From: Sphingomonas sanxanigenens DSM 19645 = NX02
Lineage (GTDB): Bacteria; Pseudomonadota; Alphaproteobacteria; Sphingomonadales; Sphingomonadaceae
DNA: 64,000 nt
Direction: 5' to 3'
Assembly (NCBI RefSeq): GCF_000512205.2
Contig: NZ_CP006644.1
Coordinates: forward strand, 3,714,520-3,778,519
Shown here: positions 7,827-17,216 of the stretch, in pieces
Position numbering within the stretch: position 1 is the stretch's first letter
Layout: every line of letters begins with the position of its first letter
The notes under the pieces: model-generated
The model's database searches: none
Told to the model about the DNA's origin: nothing
What the model saw: only the letters and a program-made list of their open reading frames with translations
Position numbers and translations under genes: made by a program

Positions 7827-9440
7827 TCACTCCGCCGCCGCATACTCCGGCGTCCACATCATGGCCGCGATCCGCGTGCGCCAGTCGTCGGTTGCCACCG
7901 TCGCCAGCCCGTCCGCCACCGCCTGCTCGGCCACTGCGGTCGCCACCGTCAGCGCAACGTCGCGCAGCGCGGTCACCGGCGGCAGCAGCGCGGAGGCGCC
8001 GTCCGCCGCCTCTGCCAGCGCGCGGGCGGAGGCCATGAACATCGCGTCGCTCACGCCGCGGGCGCCCGCCGCCAGCGCGCCCAGCGCGACGCCGGGGAAG
8101 ATGTAGACATTGTTGACCTGCGTCACCGGCGTCAGCGCCGCCTTTACCGGCGGGAAGGGGCTGCCGGTGCCGATGATCGCACGGCCTTCCGTCCATGCGC
8201 TCAGCATGTCGGGCCGCGCTTCGGCATGGCTGGCGGGGTTGGACAGCGGGAAGATGATCGGGCGGTCCACCGCGGCCGCCATCGCACGTACCGCATCCTC
8301 GGTGAACGCCCCCGACTGGCCGGAAACGCCGATCATCACCGTCGGCGCCACCCGCGCGACGATCGTCGCGAGATCGGCGCCGGCCAGATCGTCCGCCTCG
8401 CCCGCCGGCCGCGCGAAGCGGCGCGCCGCCTCGCTCACCTGGTTGGCACCCTCGCGGATCAGCCCGTCGCGATCGATCGCCCAGATCGTGGCGCGCGCCG
8501 CCGCCTCGTCCAGCCCCTCGGCGCGCATCGCCGCGATCAGCAGCGAACCGATTCCGGTTCCCGCGGCACCCGCGCCGAACAGCAGGATGCGCTGCGCCGA
8601 CAGCGGCCGCCCGGTGCGCCGCATCGCGCTGAGCAAGGTGCCCACCGCCACCGCGGCGGTACCCTGGATATCGTCGTTGAAGCTCAGCAGCTGGTCGCGA
8701 TGGCGATCGAGCAGCCGCGCGGCGTTGGCGCCGGCGAAATCCTCCCACTGCAGCAGCGCGCCCGGCCAGCGTTCCGCCACCGCGGCCACGAACGCGTCGA
8801 CGAACGCGTCGTAATCCGGCCCGCGCACGCGCTCGTGCCGCCAGCCGATATAGAGCGGATCATTGCGCAACCGCGCATTGTCGGTGCCGACGTCGAGCAG
8901 GATCGGCAGCAATTCGCCCGGGTGGAAACCGCCGCACGCGGTGTAGAGCGCCAGCTTGCCGATCGGAATGCCCATGCCGCCCGCGCCCTGATCGCCGAGC
9001 CCCAGGATGCGCTCGCCATCGCTGACCACGATCGCGCGGACGCGATCATAGGCCGGATCCGCCAGCATCTCCTTGATGCGGTGGCGGTTGGGATAGCTCA
9101 GAAACAGCCCGCGCGGCCGCCGCCAGATCTCGGAGAAGCGCTGGCACCCCTCGCCCACCGTCGGCGTGTAGACGATCGGCAGCAGCGCCTCGATATTGTT
9201 CGCCACCAGCGCGTGGAACAGGATCTCGTTGCTGTCCTGCAGATCGCGCAGGAAGGAGTAACGCTGGAAATTGTCGGGCAGCGCGCCCAGCGCGCGCCAC
9301 CGCCGCTCCATCTGCGATTCCAATGTGCCGACGTGCGGCGGCAACAAACCGTGCAGACGGAACCGGTCCCGTTCCTCCTCGGTGAAGGCCGTACCTTTGT
9401 TGGTCAGAGGATCGGACAGCAGTTCGCGCGCGCGGGACAA
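7827..9440 (-). CDS. maeA: NAD-dependent malic enzyme
   Basis: A 537-residue malic enzyme that converts L-malate to pyruvate and CO2 with NAD reduction. It contains the N-terminal malic domain with VYTPTVGEGCQRF, the metal and substrate region GERILGLGDQGAGGMGIPIGK, FNDDIQGTAAVAVGTLL, and the Rossmann motif FGAGAAGTGIGSLL. The length fits the large single-domain SfcA/MaeA class rather than the MaeB-phosphotransacetylase fusion. The start is a TTG at 9440 with a strong GGAGG 12 bases upstream, and no sensible ATG lies near it. It follows the porin and dctA on the same strand, so imported malate would be oxidised directly. Confidence 0.9.
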   Translation of the reverse strand: MSRARELLSDPLTNKGTAFTEEERDRFRLHGLLPPHVGTLESQMERRWRALGALPDNFQRYSFLRDLQDSNEILFHALVANNIEALLPIVYTPTVGEGCQRFSEIWRRPRGLFLSYPNRHRIKEMLADPAYDRVRAIVVSDGERILGLGDQGAGGMGIPIGKLALYTACGGFHPGELLPILLDVGTDNARLRNDPLYIGWRHERVRGPDYDAFVDAFVAAVAERWPGALLQWEDFAGANAARLLDRHRDQLLSFNDDIQGTAAVAVGTLLSAMRRTGRPLSAQRILLFGAGAAGTGIGSLLIAAMRAEGLDEAAARATIWAIDRDGLIREGANQVSEAARRFARPAGEADDLAGADLATIVARVAPTVMIGVSGQSGAFTEDAVRAMAAAVDRPIIFPLSNPASHAEARPDMLSAWTEGRAIIGTGSPFPPVKAALTPVTQVNNVYIFPGVALGALAAGARGVSDAMFMASARALAEAADGASALLPPVTALRDVALTVATAVAEQAVADGLATVATDDWRTRIAAMMWTPEYAAAE

Positions 9441-9464
9441 TGCGGGGGGCCTCCTGGAAAAGCG

Positions 9465-11039
9465 TCAGAATCGAAAGCTGAGCCAGCCGGCGGCGAAGGC
9501 GGAGTCCCTCAAACCGGCGCGGCGCAGCACGGTGTCGGCGCGCAGATACTCCAACCGCATGGTAGCGCTCAACCTCGGAGAGATGGACCAGACGAACTGC
9601 GCACGTGCCACATCGGCCACTTTGCTGCCGGGTACAATCTGCGTGCCGGGCAGCGCAGTGCCGTTGGCGCGATAGACCGCGTCAGTGTTATCGGCGCGCC
9701 ATGTCCACTGATATTCCAGCGTCGCGCGCACGCGCTTCACCGGCTGGAAGGTGAAATTGGGCGCGATCGCCTTCAGGTTGGTCGGCGTCAGGAACAGCGC
9801 ATAGCTGTAATAGATATTGTTTCCGAACGGCGAAAAGGCGGTGCGCAGCTTGCCGTGCCCATCCGCGCCGCCGCCGCTGGCATAATCCGCGTGAAAGCCG
9901 ATGCGCGGCGCGGTGGAGGCGGCGCCCAGCCGATAGGTCTGCGCCATCAGCACCTGCGTCGCGTCGATCTCGCGCCCGTCGAAATCGCCGCTCTGGTGAT
10001 TGGCGCTCCAGTCGATCGTCAGCCGGCCGACCTCCCCCCACAGCCGCGCGCCGGCATAATTGCGCGCCTCGCGCGCGGTCGTCGCCCCCCAGGTCGCCGC
10101 ATCGGTGCGCAGCCGCCAGACGAAGGGATCGAGATACAGCTTCGAGCCGCCGAACCAGTCGCGCGGGATCACCACGCCGCCGGTGACGCCCGAGAAGCGC
10201 CGGCCATCGTCGACCTTGTCGTCGCCCATGCCGCCGTCGCCGAAGCGCGTCATCCGGAAGTCGAACGCATCGAGCCGCAGCGTCTTGCCGCGCACCCAGC
10301 CCCGCGCGCCGTTGAGCACGAAGCGGATCGTGTTGTTGTCGCGCTGCGAGATCAGCAAATTGGGACCGTCGGTGAATTCCTGCCGGCCATAGCGCCCGCC
10401 GACGGTCACCCCGCCGACCGCGCCACGCAGCTCGGCAAAGCCCTGCTGGAGCATCAGGTCGTTGCGCAAGGTCGCCGCCGGGGTGCCGAGGTTCTGCCCA
10501 TCGAGCCCGCCATGCGCGATCTCGCCATAGAAGCGCAGATGCTTGCCGACATGCACGTCCGCGCCGCCGACGAGGCGCAGGATATCCTGCCGCTGGTGCG
10601 GCGCCTTGCGCAGCCCGGGGTTGGTGGTGAGGTTGATCCGCAGCCGCGCCTCGCCACTCAACGTGACGTAGACGTCGCCATCATCGTCGAGCGGCAGATA
10701 TTTGAGCCGGTCGAGGACATCGTCGCGCTTCTGCGGATCGCGATACCTGGTCCAGTCCTCTGCCCAGCGCGAAAGGTTGTAGCCCGCGCTGGTGTTGCCG
10801 TCCCCCGCCGCCTCGGCGGGGTAGGACGTGGCGATCGGCGTCGCCGGCTCGCGGGTCTGGCCGCTCTCGGATGGCGGGATATTGGGATCGACGCTGCGCG
10901 CGAGCACGACGATCGGCGATTCGGCGCTGCGGGCGATCACTGCCTGCGCGGCGGCGGGCTGGGTCGCTGCCAGCAAGGCCAGCGGGGACAGGGCAGCGGC
11001 TCCGGCTGCTGCGCGCAGCCGGCGGGGGGTCATCGACAT
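9465..11039 (-). CDS. AlgE-like outer membrane porin (alginate export family)
   Basis: A 524-residue predicted outer membrane beta-barrel with an N-terminal signal peptide (Arg-rich start, hydrophobic core, cleavage near residue 32 after TQPAAAQA) and a C-terminal Phe in GWLSFRF, typical of barrel proteins. The body has alternating short hydrophobic strands and the alginate export domain pattern EARLRINLTTNPGLRK, FYGEIAHGGLDGQNLGTP and VGGRYGRQEF. The ATG at 11039 has GGAG upstream. The position between dctA and maeA suggests that it lets dicarboxylates or similar acids cross the outer membrane. The domain name alone does not imply alginate export here. Confidence 0.75.
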   Translation of the reverse strand: MSMTPRRLRAAAGAAALSPLALLAATQPAAAQAVIARSAESPIVVLARSVDPNIPPSESGQTREPATPIATSYPAEAAGDGNTSAGYNLSRWAEDWTRYRDPQKRDDVLDRLKYLPLDDDGDVYVTLSGEARLRINLTTNPGLRKAPHQRQDILRLVGGADVHVGKHLRFYGEIAHGGLDGQNLGTPAATLRNDLMLQQGFAELRGAVGGVTVGGRYGRQEFTDGPNLLISQRDNNTIRFVLNGARGWVRGKTLRLDAFDFRMTRFGDGGMGDDKVDDGRRFSGVTGGVVIPRDWFGGSKLYLDPFVWRLRTDAATWGATTAREARNYAGARLWGEVGRLTIDWSANHQSGDFDGREIDATQVLMAQTYRLGAASTAPRIGFHADYASGGGADGHGKLRTAFSPFGNNIYYSYALFLTPTNLKAIAPNFTFQPVKRVRATLEYQWTWRADNTDAVYRANGTALPGTQIVPGSKVADVARAQFVWSISPRLSATMRLEYLRADTVLRRAGLRDSAFAAGWLSFRF

Positions 11040-11070
11040 GAGCGGAACTCCGGGGTGGGTTAGGGCCGGA

Positions 11071-12399
11071 TCACGCGTCGACGGCGGCGGGGGCCGCTGC
11101 GGCGGCCTTGCCCGACAGCGTCTCGGCGAGCTGCGCACGGTCGAGCGTGCCTTCCCACCGCGAGACCACCACCGTCGCCACCGCATTGCCGATGAAGTTG
11201 GTGAGGCTGCGGCACTCGCTCATGAAGCGGTCCACGCCCAGGATCAGCGCGATGCCGGCGACGGGCACCGTGGGCACGATCGAGAGCGTTGCGGCCAAGG
11301 TGATGAACCCCGCGCCGGTGACGCCCGCGGCGCCCTTCGACGAGAGCATCGCCACGCCCAGCAGCAGCGCCTGCTGGCCGAGGCTGAGCTCCACGCCGGT
11401 CGCCTGCGCGATGAACAGCGCCGCCAGCGTCATGTAGATGTTGGTGCCGTCGAGGTTGAACGAATAGCCCGCGGGGACGACGAGGCCGACCACCGACTTG
11501 GGGCAGCCCGCGCGCTCCATCTTCTCGATCAGCGCCGGCAGCGCGCTTTCGGAGGAGGAGGTGCCGAGCACCAGCAGCAGTTCCGCCTTCAGATAGGCGA
11601 TCAGCTTGAGGATCGAGAAGCCGCACGCCCTGGCGACGCCGCCCAGCACGACCAGCACGAACAGCAGCGAGGTGAGGTAGAAGGTGCCGACCAGCGCGGC
11701 GAGGTTGGCGAGGCTGCCGACGCCATATTTGCCGATGGTGAAGGCCATCGCCCCGAACGCGCCGATCGGCGCCGCCTTCATGACGATCGCGACCATGCGG
11801 AACACCGCCGCCGACACATCCTCGAGCAGGCCGAGCACGCGATCCCCGCGCTCCCCGCTCATCGCCAGCGCGATCCCGAACAGGATGGCGACGAACAGCA
11901 CCTGGAGGATGTTGCCGTCGGTCAGCGCGGACACCATCGTGTCCGGGATGATGCCGGTCAGGAAGCCGGTGAGCGTGGAGGCGTGCGCCTTGTCCGCATA
12001 TTCGCCGACCTTGCTGGCATCGAGCGTGGCGGGATCGATGTTGAGCCCCGCCCCCGGCTGCACGACATTGGCGACGATCATGCCGATGATCAGCGCGAGC
12101 GTGGAGAAGAACAGGAAATAGGCGAAGGCCTTGCCGGCGACGCGGCCCACCGCCTTCAGATCGCGCATCCCGGCGATGCCGGTGACGATGGTGAGGAAGA
12201 TGACCGGCGCGATCACCATCTTCACCAGCTTGATGAAGGCATCGCCCAGCGGCTTCAGCGCGGCACCCAGATCGGGGTAGAAATGCCCCAGCAGCACGCC
12301 GGCGACGATCGCGACCAGCACCTGGACATAGAGATGGGCGTACCAGCGCCGCGGCACATGCGGCGTTGACGGGGTGATCGATCCGGTTGCGACGAGCAT
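11071..12399 (-). CDS. dctA: C4-dicarboxylate:proton/sodium symporter DctA
   Basis: A 442-residue inner membrane transporter of the glutamate/dicarboxylate symporter (DAACS) family. It imports succinate, fumarate and malate. Diagnostic motifs are the serine-rich loop [35 protein letters not shown] and [16 protein letters not shown], with [16 protein letters not shown] at the end. The ATG at 12399 has AAGG nine bases upstream and is preferred over the ATG at 12414. It is followed by the porin and malic enzyme genes, and dctB-dctD is transcribed the other way, as in classical dct loci. Confidence 0.92.
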   Translation of the reverse strand: MLVATGSITPSTPHVPRRWYAHLYVQVLVAIVAGVLLGHFYPDLGAALKPLGDAFIKLVKMVIAPVIFLTIVTGIAGMRDLKAVGRVAGKAFAYFLFFSTLALIIGMIVANVVQPGAGLNIDPATLDASKVGEYADKAHASTLTGFLTGIIPDTMVSALTDGNILQVLFVAILFGIALAMSGERGDRVLGLLEDVSAAVFRMVAIVMKAAPIGAFGAMAFTIGKYGVGSLANLAALVGTFYLTSLLFVLVVLGGVARACGFSILKLIAYLKAELLLVLGTSSSESALPALIEKMERAGCPKSVVGLVVPAGYSFNLDGTNIYMTLAALFIAQATGVELSLGQQALLLGVAMLSSKGAAGVTGAGFITLAATLSIVPTVPVAGIALILGVDRFMSECRSLTNFIGNAVATVVVSRWEGTLDRAQLAETLSGKAAAAAPAAVDA

Positions 12400-12633
12400 C
12401 TGAGCGCCTTTCATCCTCTGTCCGCCCGGTTAGCCCGGCGGTTGCGCCAAGCATCGTCCGCCCGCGCATGCGGCCAAAGAGCCGCTATGCAACATTCCAA
12501 AATCGCGAATTTTCAGCACTTTGGTTGCGATGGAGGCCGTTTTGCCGGGCAGATTTCCACACGGCGATTGGACACGCCGTGCAGATTTCTGCACAAACCC
12601 GCAGATGGTCGCCCCCCGCCCGAATCGCGCGGC

Positions 12634-14364
12634 ATGAGCCTGTTCCGCTCCCGCCTGCTGGTGCCGCTGCTGATCGCGGTGGCGGCGATCGCGGCGGCGT
12701 TCGGCCACTTCGCGGGCCGCCGCGCCGAGCTTGTCGCGATCGCGCAGCTGCAGACGGAAGCGGTCGCGGACGCGACCTTGCGCGCCACCCTGCTGCGCGG
12801 CGATATCGAGCGCTTCCGGCTGATGCCGGTGGCGCTGACCGAGGATCGCGGCGTGCTCGCCGCGCTCGCCGGCGTGCCCGGCGCGGCGCAAGCGCTCAGC
12901 CGGCGGCTCAAGATGCTGGCGCGGGAGACGGGGGCGGAGAATATCTACCTGCTCGACCCACGCGGCCGCGCGATCTCCTCCAGCAATTATGACGCGCCGC
13001 GCAGCTTCGTCGGCCAGGACTATGCGTTTCGCGACTATTATCGCGAGGCGGTGCGCGAGGGCGCGGGCGTGCAGTTCGGCATGGGCACGGTCAGCCGGCG
13101 GCCCGGCCTCTACGTCTCGCATCGGACGGAGGCCGGCGGCTATATCGTCGTCAAGCGCGTGTTCGGCAGGCTGGAGCGCGACTGGGCGCGCGCCGGCGGG
13201 CTGACATTGGTGACCGACACCAACGGCATCGTCGTGGCGAGCAGCGATCCCGCGCTGCGCTTTCGCGCGACCCGCCCGCTCACGCCCGCGCAGGTCGCCT
13301 ATTTCCGGCAGGAGATGCAGTCCGGCGATGCATCGGTGCGCCCGCTGCAGATCGCCCCTACGCTGAACGGGCGGCTGGTGCGGCTGGAGGGCGATCGCAC
13401 GCGGCGGGTGAGCGCGCATGTGCCCGCGGGCGACCTCGGCTGGACCCTGCACCTCTACACGCCCGCGGACCCCGCCGCGACGCGGGCGGGCCGCGCGGTG
13501 TGGCTGGCGACCGCGCTGGCCGTCGCGCTGATCGCCGCGCTAGCCTGGGCGCTGGCGCTGCGCATCCGCCAGCGCCGCATCCGCACCGCGGCGCTGGAGG
13601 AAGAGGTCGCGGCGCGCACCGCGCAACTCCGCGCGGCGATGGACGAGCGCGCGGCCGGCGAGCGCCGCGCCGACGAACTGCGCGAGGAACTGCGCCAGGC
13701 CAACCGCCTCGCCATCCTCGGCCAGATCACCGCCGGCGTGGCGCACGAGACCGCGCAGCCGGTCGCCGCCATCCGGTCCTATGCCGCCAACGGCATCGCC
13801 TTCCTCGAACGCGGCGACAGCGATGCCGCTGCCGCCAATTTCGGCGCGATCGGCCGGCTGACCGAGCGGATCGGTGCGGTCACGTCCGAGCTGCGCGGCT
13901 TCGCGCGCAAGGGCACGGGGGAGATCGTGTCGCTGCGCATTTCCGAGGTGATCGAGGGTGCGGCGCTGATCCTGCGCAACCGGCTCGCGCGCGTCGGCTT
14001 CAGCGTCGACCTCGGCGCGGATCCCCCGGTGCGCGCCGGGCGGGTACGGCTGGAGCAGGTGTTCGTGAACCTCATCCAGAACGCGCTCGATGCGCTCGAG
14101 GACCGCCGCGACGGCCTCATCGAGATCAGGCTGGATGCCGATGCCGGGACGGTCCGGGTGCGCATCCGCGACAACGGCCCCGGCATCGCGCCGCAGGTGG
14201 CCGAGCGGCTGTTCACGCCCTTCGCCACCAGCCGCGCCAACGGCCTCGGCCTCGGCCTCGTCATCGCGCACGACATCATGCACGAGCTGGGCGGCGCGCT
14301 CGTCTGGGTGCCGGGCGCGGGCGGCGCCTGTTTCGACCTGACCCTGCAGCGCGCCGCGGCATGA
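12634..14364 (+). CDS. dctB: C4-dicarboxylate sensor histidine kinase DctB
   Basis: A 576-residue membrane sensor kinase. Transmembrane helix 1 is at about 7-25. A periplasmic double-Cache-type sensing domain follows to about 285 with RSFVGQDYAFRDYYREA and FGMGTVSRRPGLYVSH. Helix 2 is at about 289-310, then a coiled linker, a dimerisation domain with the phospho-His371 in GQITAGVAHETAQPVAAIR, and an ATPase domain with the N box near NLIQNALDAL and the G boxes DNGPGIA and GLGLGL. It senses periplasmic dicarboxylates and phosphorylates DctD. The ATG at 12634 begins the signal-anchor segment. The stop overlaps the dctD start as ATGA. Confidence 0.9.
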   Translation: MSLFRSRLLVPLLIAVAAIAAAFGHFAGRRAELVAIAQLQTEAVADATLRATLLRGDIERFRLMPVALTEDRGVLAALAGVPGAAQALSRRLKMLARETGAENIYLLDPRGRAISSSNYDAPRSFVGQDYAFRDYYREAVREGAGVQFGMGTVSRRPGLYVSHRTEAGGYIVVKRVFGRLERDWARAGGLTLVTDTNGIVVASSDPALRFRATRPLTPAQVAYFRQEMQSGDASVRPLQIAPTLNGRLVRLEGDRTRRVSAHVPAGDLGWTLHLYTPADPAATRAGRAVWLATALAVALIAALAWALALRIRQRRIRTAALEEEVAARTAQLRAAMDERAAGERRADELREELRQANRLAILGQITAGVAHETAQPVAAIRSYAANGIAFLERGDSDAAAANFGAIGRLTERIGAVTSELRGFARKGTGEIVSLRISEVIEGAALILRNRLARVGFSVDLGADPPVRAGRVRLEQVFVNLIQNALDALEDRRDGLIEIRLDADAGTVRVRIRDNGPGIAPQVAERLFTPFATSRANGLGLGLVIAHDIMHELGGALVWVPGAGGACFDLTLQRAAA

Positions 14365-15683
14365 GCGACCGCGCAGCCCCGCCTCGCGTCGCTCTCGTCG
14401 AGGATGACGAGGATCTGCGCGCCGCGACGGTGCAGACCTTGCAGCTCGCCGGCTTCGCGGTGGACGCCTTCCCCGCCGCCGAACCGGCGCTGGCGGCGAT
14501 CGATGCCGACTATCCCGGCGTCGTCGTCACCGACGTGCGGATGCCGGGGATGGACGGCATCGCCCTGTTCCGCCGCCTGCGCGAGCGCGATGCCGCGCTG
14601 CCGGTGCTGTTGATCACCGGCCATGGCGATGTGACGATGGCGGTGGAGACGCTGAAGGCGGGCGCATGGGATTTCGTCACCAAGCCCTTCGATCCCGATG
14701 CGCTGGTCGCCGCCGTCCGCCGCGCCGCCGAGACGCGCGCGCTGGCGATCGACAATCGCCGCCTGCGTGCACTGGCCGAACAGGCCTCCGCCGAGGTGCT
14801 GGTGGGCGACGCGCCGGCGATCGTGCGCATCCGCCAGACCATCCCCGTCCTCGCTGGCGCCGATCTCGACGTGCTGATCGAGGGAGAAACCGGCACCGGC
14901 AAGGAACTGGTCGCGCGCCTCATCCACCGCGCCGGCCGCCGTGTGCGCCACGGCTTCGTGACGATCGCCTGCGCCGCAATCCCCGAGGCGCTGGTGGAAA
15001 GCGCGCTGTTCGGCGAGGGCGGACGGATGGGGCCGGTTGCCGAGGCGCAGCGCGGCACCCTGTTTCTCGACGATATCGACCAGGCGGTGCCAGCGCTGCA
15101 GGCGCGGCTGACGCAGTTGCTGGAGGAACGTAGCTTCGTGCCGCCGCACGGCCGCGACGCGGTGCCGCTCGACGTGCGCATCGTCGCCGCCGCGGGCGGC
15201 TCGCTCGACGCCGCGGTGCGCGAGGGCCGCTTCGCCCCCGCACTCTTCTACCGCCTTGCCGGCATGACCCTGACGCTGCCGCCGCTGCGCGACCGGCAGG
15301 ACGATCTTGCGCTGCTGTTCGCCCACCTCCTCGATCGCGCCGCCGCCCGCCACCGCCGCCCGCCTCCCGCGATCGGCGCGCGCACCCGCAGCCGCCTCGC
15401 CGAGCATCGCTGGCCCGGCAATGTCCGCGAACTCGCTCATTTCGCCGAGCGTGTGGTGCTGGGGCTGGAAGCGGACGGGACGGACGAGGCGGGCGCCGGC
15501 GCCACATTGCCCGAACGCGTCGCCCGCTTCGAGGAAGCCGCGATCCGCGACGCCTTCCTCGCCGAGGACGGCGATGTCGGGCGGACGGCGGCGCGGTTGG
15601 GCATCCCGCGCGAGACCTTCTACTACAAGACCAAACGCTACGGCATCGACCTGGCCGCGCTCAGGCGCCGGGTGAAGGGCTGA
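14361..15683 (+). CDS. dctD: DctD-family response regulator lacking the GAFTGA loop
   Basis: A 440-residue NtrC-class regulator. The receiver domain (about 8-122) has the acidic pair EDDED and phospho-acceptor Asp58 in TDVRMPGMDG. The AAA+ domain (about 145-370) retains Walker A GETGTGKE (175-182), Walker B GTLFLDDID (232-240) and the Arg-finger region REGRFAPALFYRLAG. The C-terminal Fis-type helix-turn-helix (about 390-430) is intact. The loop that normally carries GAFTGA is about ten residues short and reads FGEGGRMGPVAEAQRGTLF, so contact with sigma-54 is probably lost. It overlaps dctB by ATGA and presumably controls dctA and its neighbours. Confidence 0.88.
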   Translation: MSDRAAPPRVALVEDDEDLRAATVQTLQLAGFAVDAFPAAEPALAAIDADYPGVVVTDVRMPGMDGIALFRRLRERDAALPVLLITGHGDVTMAVETLKAGAWDFVTKPFDPDALVAAVRRAAETRALAIDNRRLRALAEQASAEVLVGDAPAIVRIRQTIPVLAGADLDVLIEGETGTGKELVARLIHRAGRRVRHGFVTIACAAIPEALVESALFGEGGRMGPVAEAQRGTLFLDDIDQAVPALQARLTQLLEERSFVPPHGRDAVPLDVRIVAAAGGSLDAAVREGRFAPALFYRLAGMTLTLPPLRDRQDDLALLFAHLLDRAAARHRRPPPAIGARTRSRLAEHRWPGNVRELAHFAERVVLGLEADGTDEAGAGATLPERVARFEEAAIRDAFLAEDGDVGRTAARLGIPRETFYYKTKRYGIDLAALRRRVKG

Positions 15684-15696
15684 GCTCCCCTTTTGC

Positions 15697-16560
15697 TCAC
15701 CCCTCGTCCACACCAGCCGCATCGCTGCGCATCTGCCCATGCGCGAGCAGCCCGAACAGCCCGGCGCCGCCGATGATGTTCCCCGCCAGCGCCGGCAGCA
15801 CGAAGTCGGTCAGCGCCTCGCCGAGCGGCATATGGCCGCTGAGCCACAGGAAGGCGACCTGCGACGATCCGGTGACGACATGGCTGAACCCGCCCAGCGC
15901 GATGACATAGGTAAGCAGGGTGATCACCCAGAACTCGCTGCCCTTGGCGCTGGGCAGGATCCACGCGATCGCCGCCATCAGGAAGCCTGCGGGAATGCCG
16001 AGGGTCAGCGTCTTCGTCCCCTCCTGCAATGTGAGCTTGCTCAAAATGTCGACCGCGGCGACATGCTGTTCGCGGGTGATGACCACCTCATGCGCCATCA
16101 GCCACGCGACGATCACCACGCCTACGAGGTTGGCGAACAGCACGCAGCCCCACAGCCGCAGCAACTGCCCCGCCTTCGCCCAAGTCGGCCGCGCGGCGAG
16201 CGGCAGCACCGCGGTCACGGTGCTCTCGGTGAACAGCTGCAGCCGCCCCATGATGACGATGATGTAGCCGACCGGATATCCCGCCAGGAACACCAACTCC
16301 GCCCAGCGCGTGTCCGGCAGCCGCATCCGCAGATAGAGTTCGGCAAGCAGCGACGCGCTGATCGCGATCCCCGCCGCCAGCCCGGAGAGCAGCAGCGCCG
16401 GCACCGGCCGCACCAGTTCCTCCTCCCCCTGCAGCCGCACCACCTCATGCACCACCATCGAAGAACTCGCCCGCCGATCCTCGACATCCCGCACCTCCTC
16501 CGCAGAGAGCGCCGCGTCGGGTTCGTGTTCGTCGTCGTGGGGGTTGGGTTCGGGGGTCAT
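15697..16560 (-). CDS. Formate/nitrite transporter (FNT) family protein, YfdC-like
   Basis: A 287-residue inner membrane channel or transporter of the FNT family. The acidic N-terminal tail (about 1-50) contains VVHEVVRLQGEEEL, a feature of the YfdC branch. Six hydrophobic helices follow, with AGYPVGYIIVIMGRLQLFTEST, ANLVGVVIVAW and GGFSHVVTGSSQVAFLWLSG, then the final helix LAGNIIGGAGLFGLL. FNT proteins pass small monovalent anions such as formate, nitrite or lactate, but the substrate of this branch is not established. It converges on dctD with a 13-base gap and has no evident functional link. Confidence 0.82.
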   Translation of the reverse strand: MTPEPNPHDDEHEPDAALSAEEVRDVEDRRASSSMVVHEVVRLQGEEELVRPVPALLLSGLAAGIAISASLLAELYLRMRLPDTRWAELVFLAGYPVGYIIVIMGRLQLFTESTVTAVLPLAARPTWAKAGQLLRLWGCVLFANLVGVVIVAWLMAHEVVITREQHVAAVDILSKLTLQEGTKTLTLGIPAGFLMAAIAWILPSAKGSEFWVITLLTYVIALGGFSHVVTGSSQVAFLWLSGHMPLGEALTDFVLPALAGNIIGGAGLFGLLAHGQMRSDAAGVDEG

Positions 16561-16694
16561 GCGCAGGTCTCGCTGGGGCTGGGTGCGGGCTGCCCGGTGA
16601 AACGCGGATCATCGAATGTCGGGGGCAATGCCGCGACGGGAATGTTCGCGGACGTCCGATTGCCAATGCCACCCGCGCGCGTCAGTCTCGCTTC

Positions 16695-17027
16695 ATGCAG
16701 TTGGGCAAGCGCACCATGAACCTCACGCTCGCGGTTCTCCTGATCACCATTCTCATATTGAGCGCCGCGCTATACCGCTCCGCGCGCCGCCCGCTCGTGC
16801 CACCGGAAGACGCGCCCCTGGTACAGAAGGCGCGTCGGGACTCCCTCAAAATCTTTCCACGGGGCGACGCAAATCGCGCATCGAGTTTTGCGATCGTGAT
16901 GCGTCTTGAGGATCGATCCTGCGTCGAGCTCCGCTCCCGCGCGACAGACAAGGCCGGAACCTAACTCGCCTGCTACGACACCCACACCGGCAAGATCATC
17001 GAAGAGCGAGCATATGGTGGCTTTTGA
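16695..17027 (+). pseudogene. Small membrane-anchored protein interrupted by an in-frame stop
   Basis: The open frame runs from the ATG at 16695 (or 16716) to a TAA at 16962-16964 and encodes 89 residues. It has a hydrophobic anchor (LTLAVLLITILILSAALY) and then a soluble part ending in RSCVELRSRATDKAGT. Directly after the stop the same frame continues for 20 more codons (LACYDTHTGKIIEERAYGGF) to a TGA at 17025-17027, and this tail looks like real protein. A single base change from a Tyr codon to TAA would explain it. The intact family is not one I recognise. Expression of the short form is possible. Confidence 0.45.
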
Positions 17028-17053
17028 ACGATCCTCAGCGCCCCTATTTCGGT

Positions 17054-17066
17054 AATTTCGGGGACA
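17054..17066 (+). repeat. 13-bp motif shared with the IS-proximal region
   Basis: AATTTCGGGGACA here is identical to 63817-63829 next to the IS3-type element. The flanks (AT-rich, then TAATACTAAACTT) suggest the end of a small mobile or repeat element left in the gap before arsR. Confidence 0.4.
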
Positions 17067-17198
17067 TAATACTAAACTTGATGCGGAGCGCGCGCGAGGC
17101 CCGACGCCCTCGCGCTCGCATCCCGACGATCGCCCCCGCTCCAGCCGCCACCACCACTAATCGTAAATTCCCGATGAGACATTGACCCCACAAATCCC

Positions 17199-17214
17199 AT
17201 CGGATATTCCCGAT
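17199..17214. promoter_or_regulatory. Candidate ArsR operator
   Basis: ATCGGATATTCCCGAT is an interrupted palindrome with ATCGG and CCGAT half-sites, ending two bases before the arsR start. The half ATTCCCGAT also occurs as a direct repeat at 17167-17175. Such a site overlapping the start region suits an autorepressing ArsR protein. Confidence 0.5.
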
Positions 17215-17216
17215 AC

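Noticed and set aside
7674-11063. 1129-codon plus-strand frame
   Set aside because: It is antisense to the malic enzyme and the porin, which have clear family motifs.
12531-12545. TGG-N9-TGC sigma-54-like site (GG-N10-GC) upstream of dctB
   Set aside because: The spacing fits but the flanking bases do not, and DctD lacks GAFTGA, so a sigma-54 promoter is not supported.
16682-16951. 89-codon minus-strand frame
   Set aside because: It lies antisense to the small membrane protein, which has a credible hydrophobic anchor; the antisense product does not.
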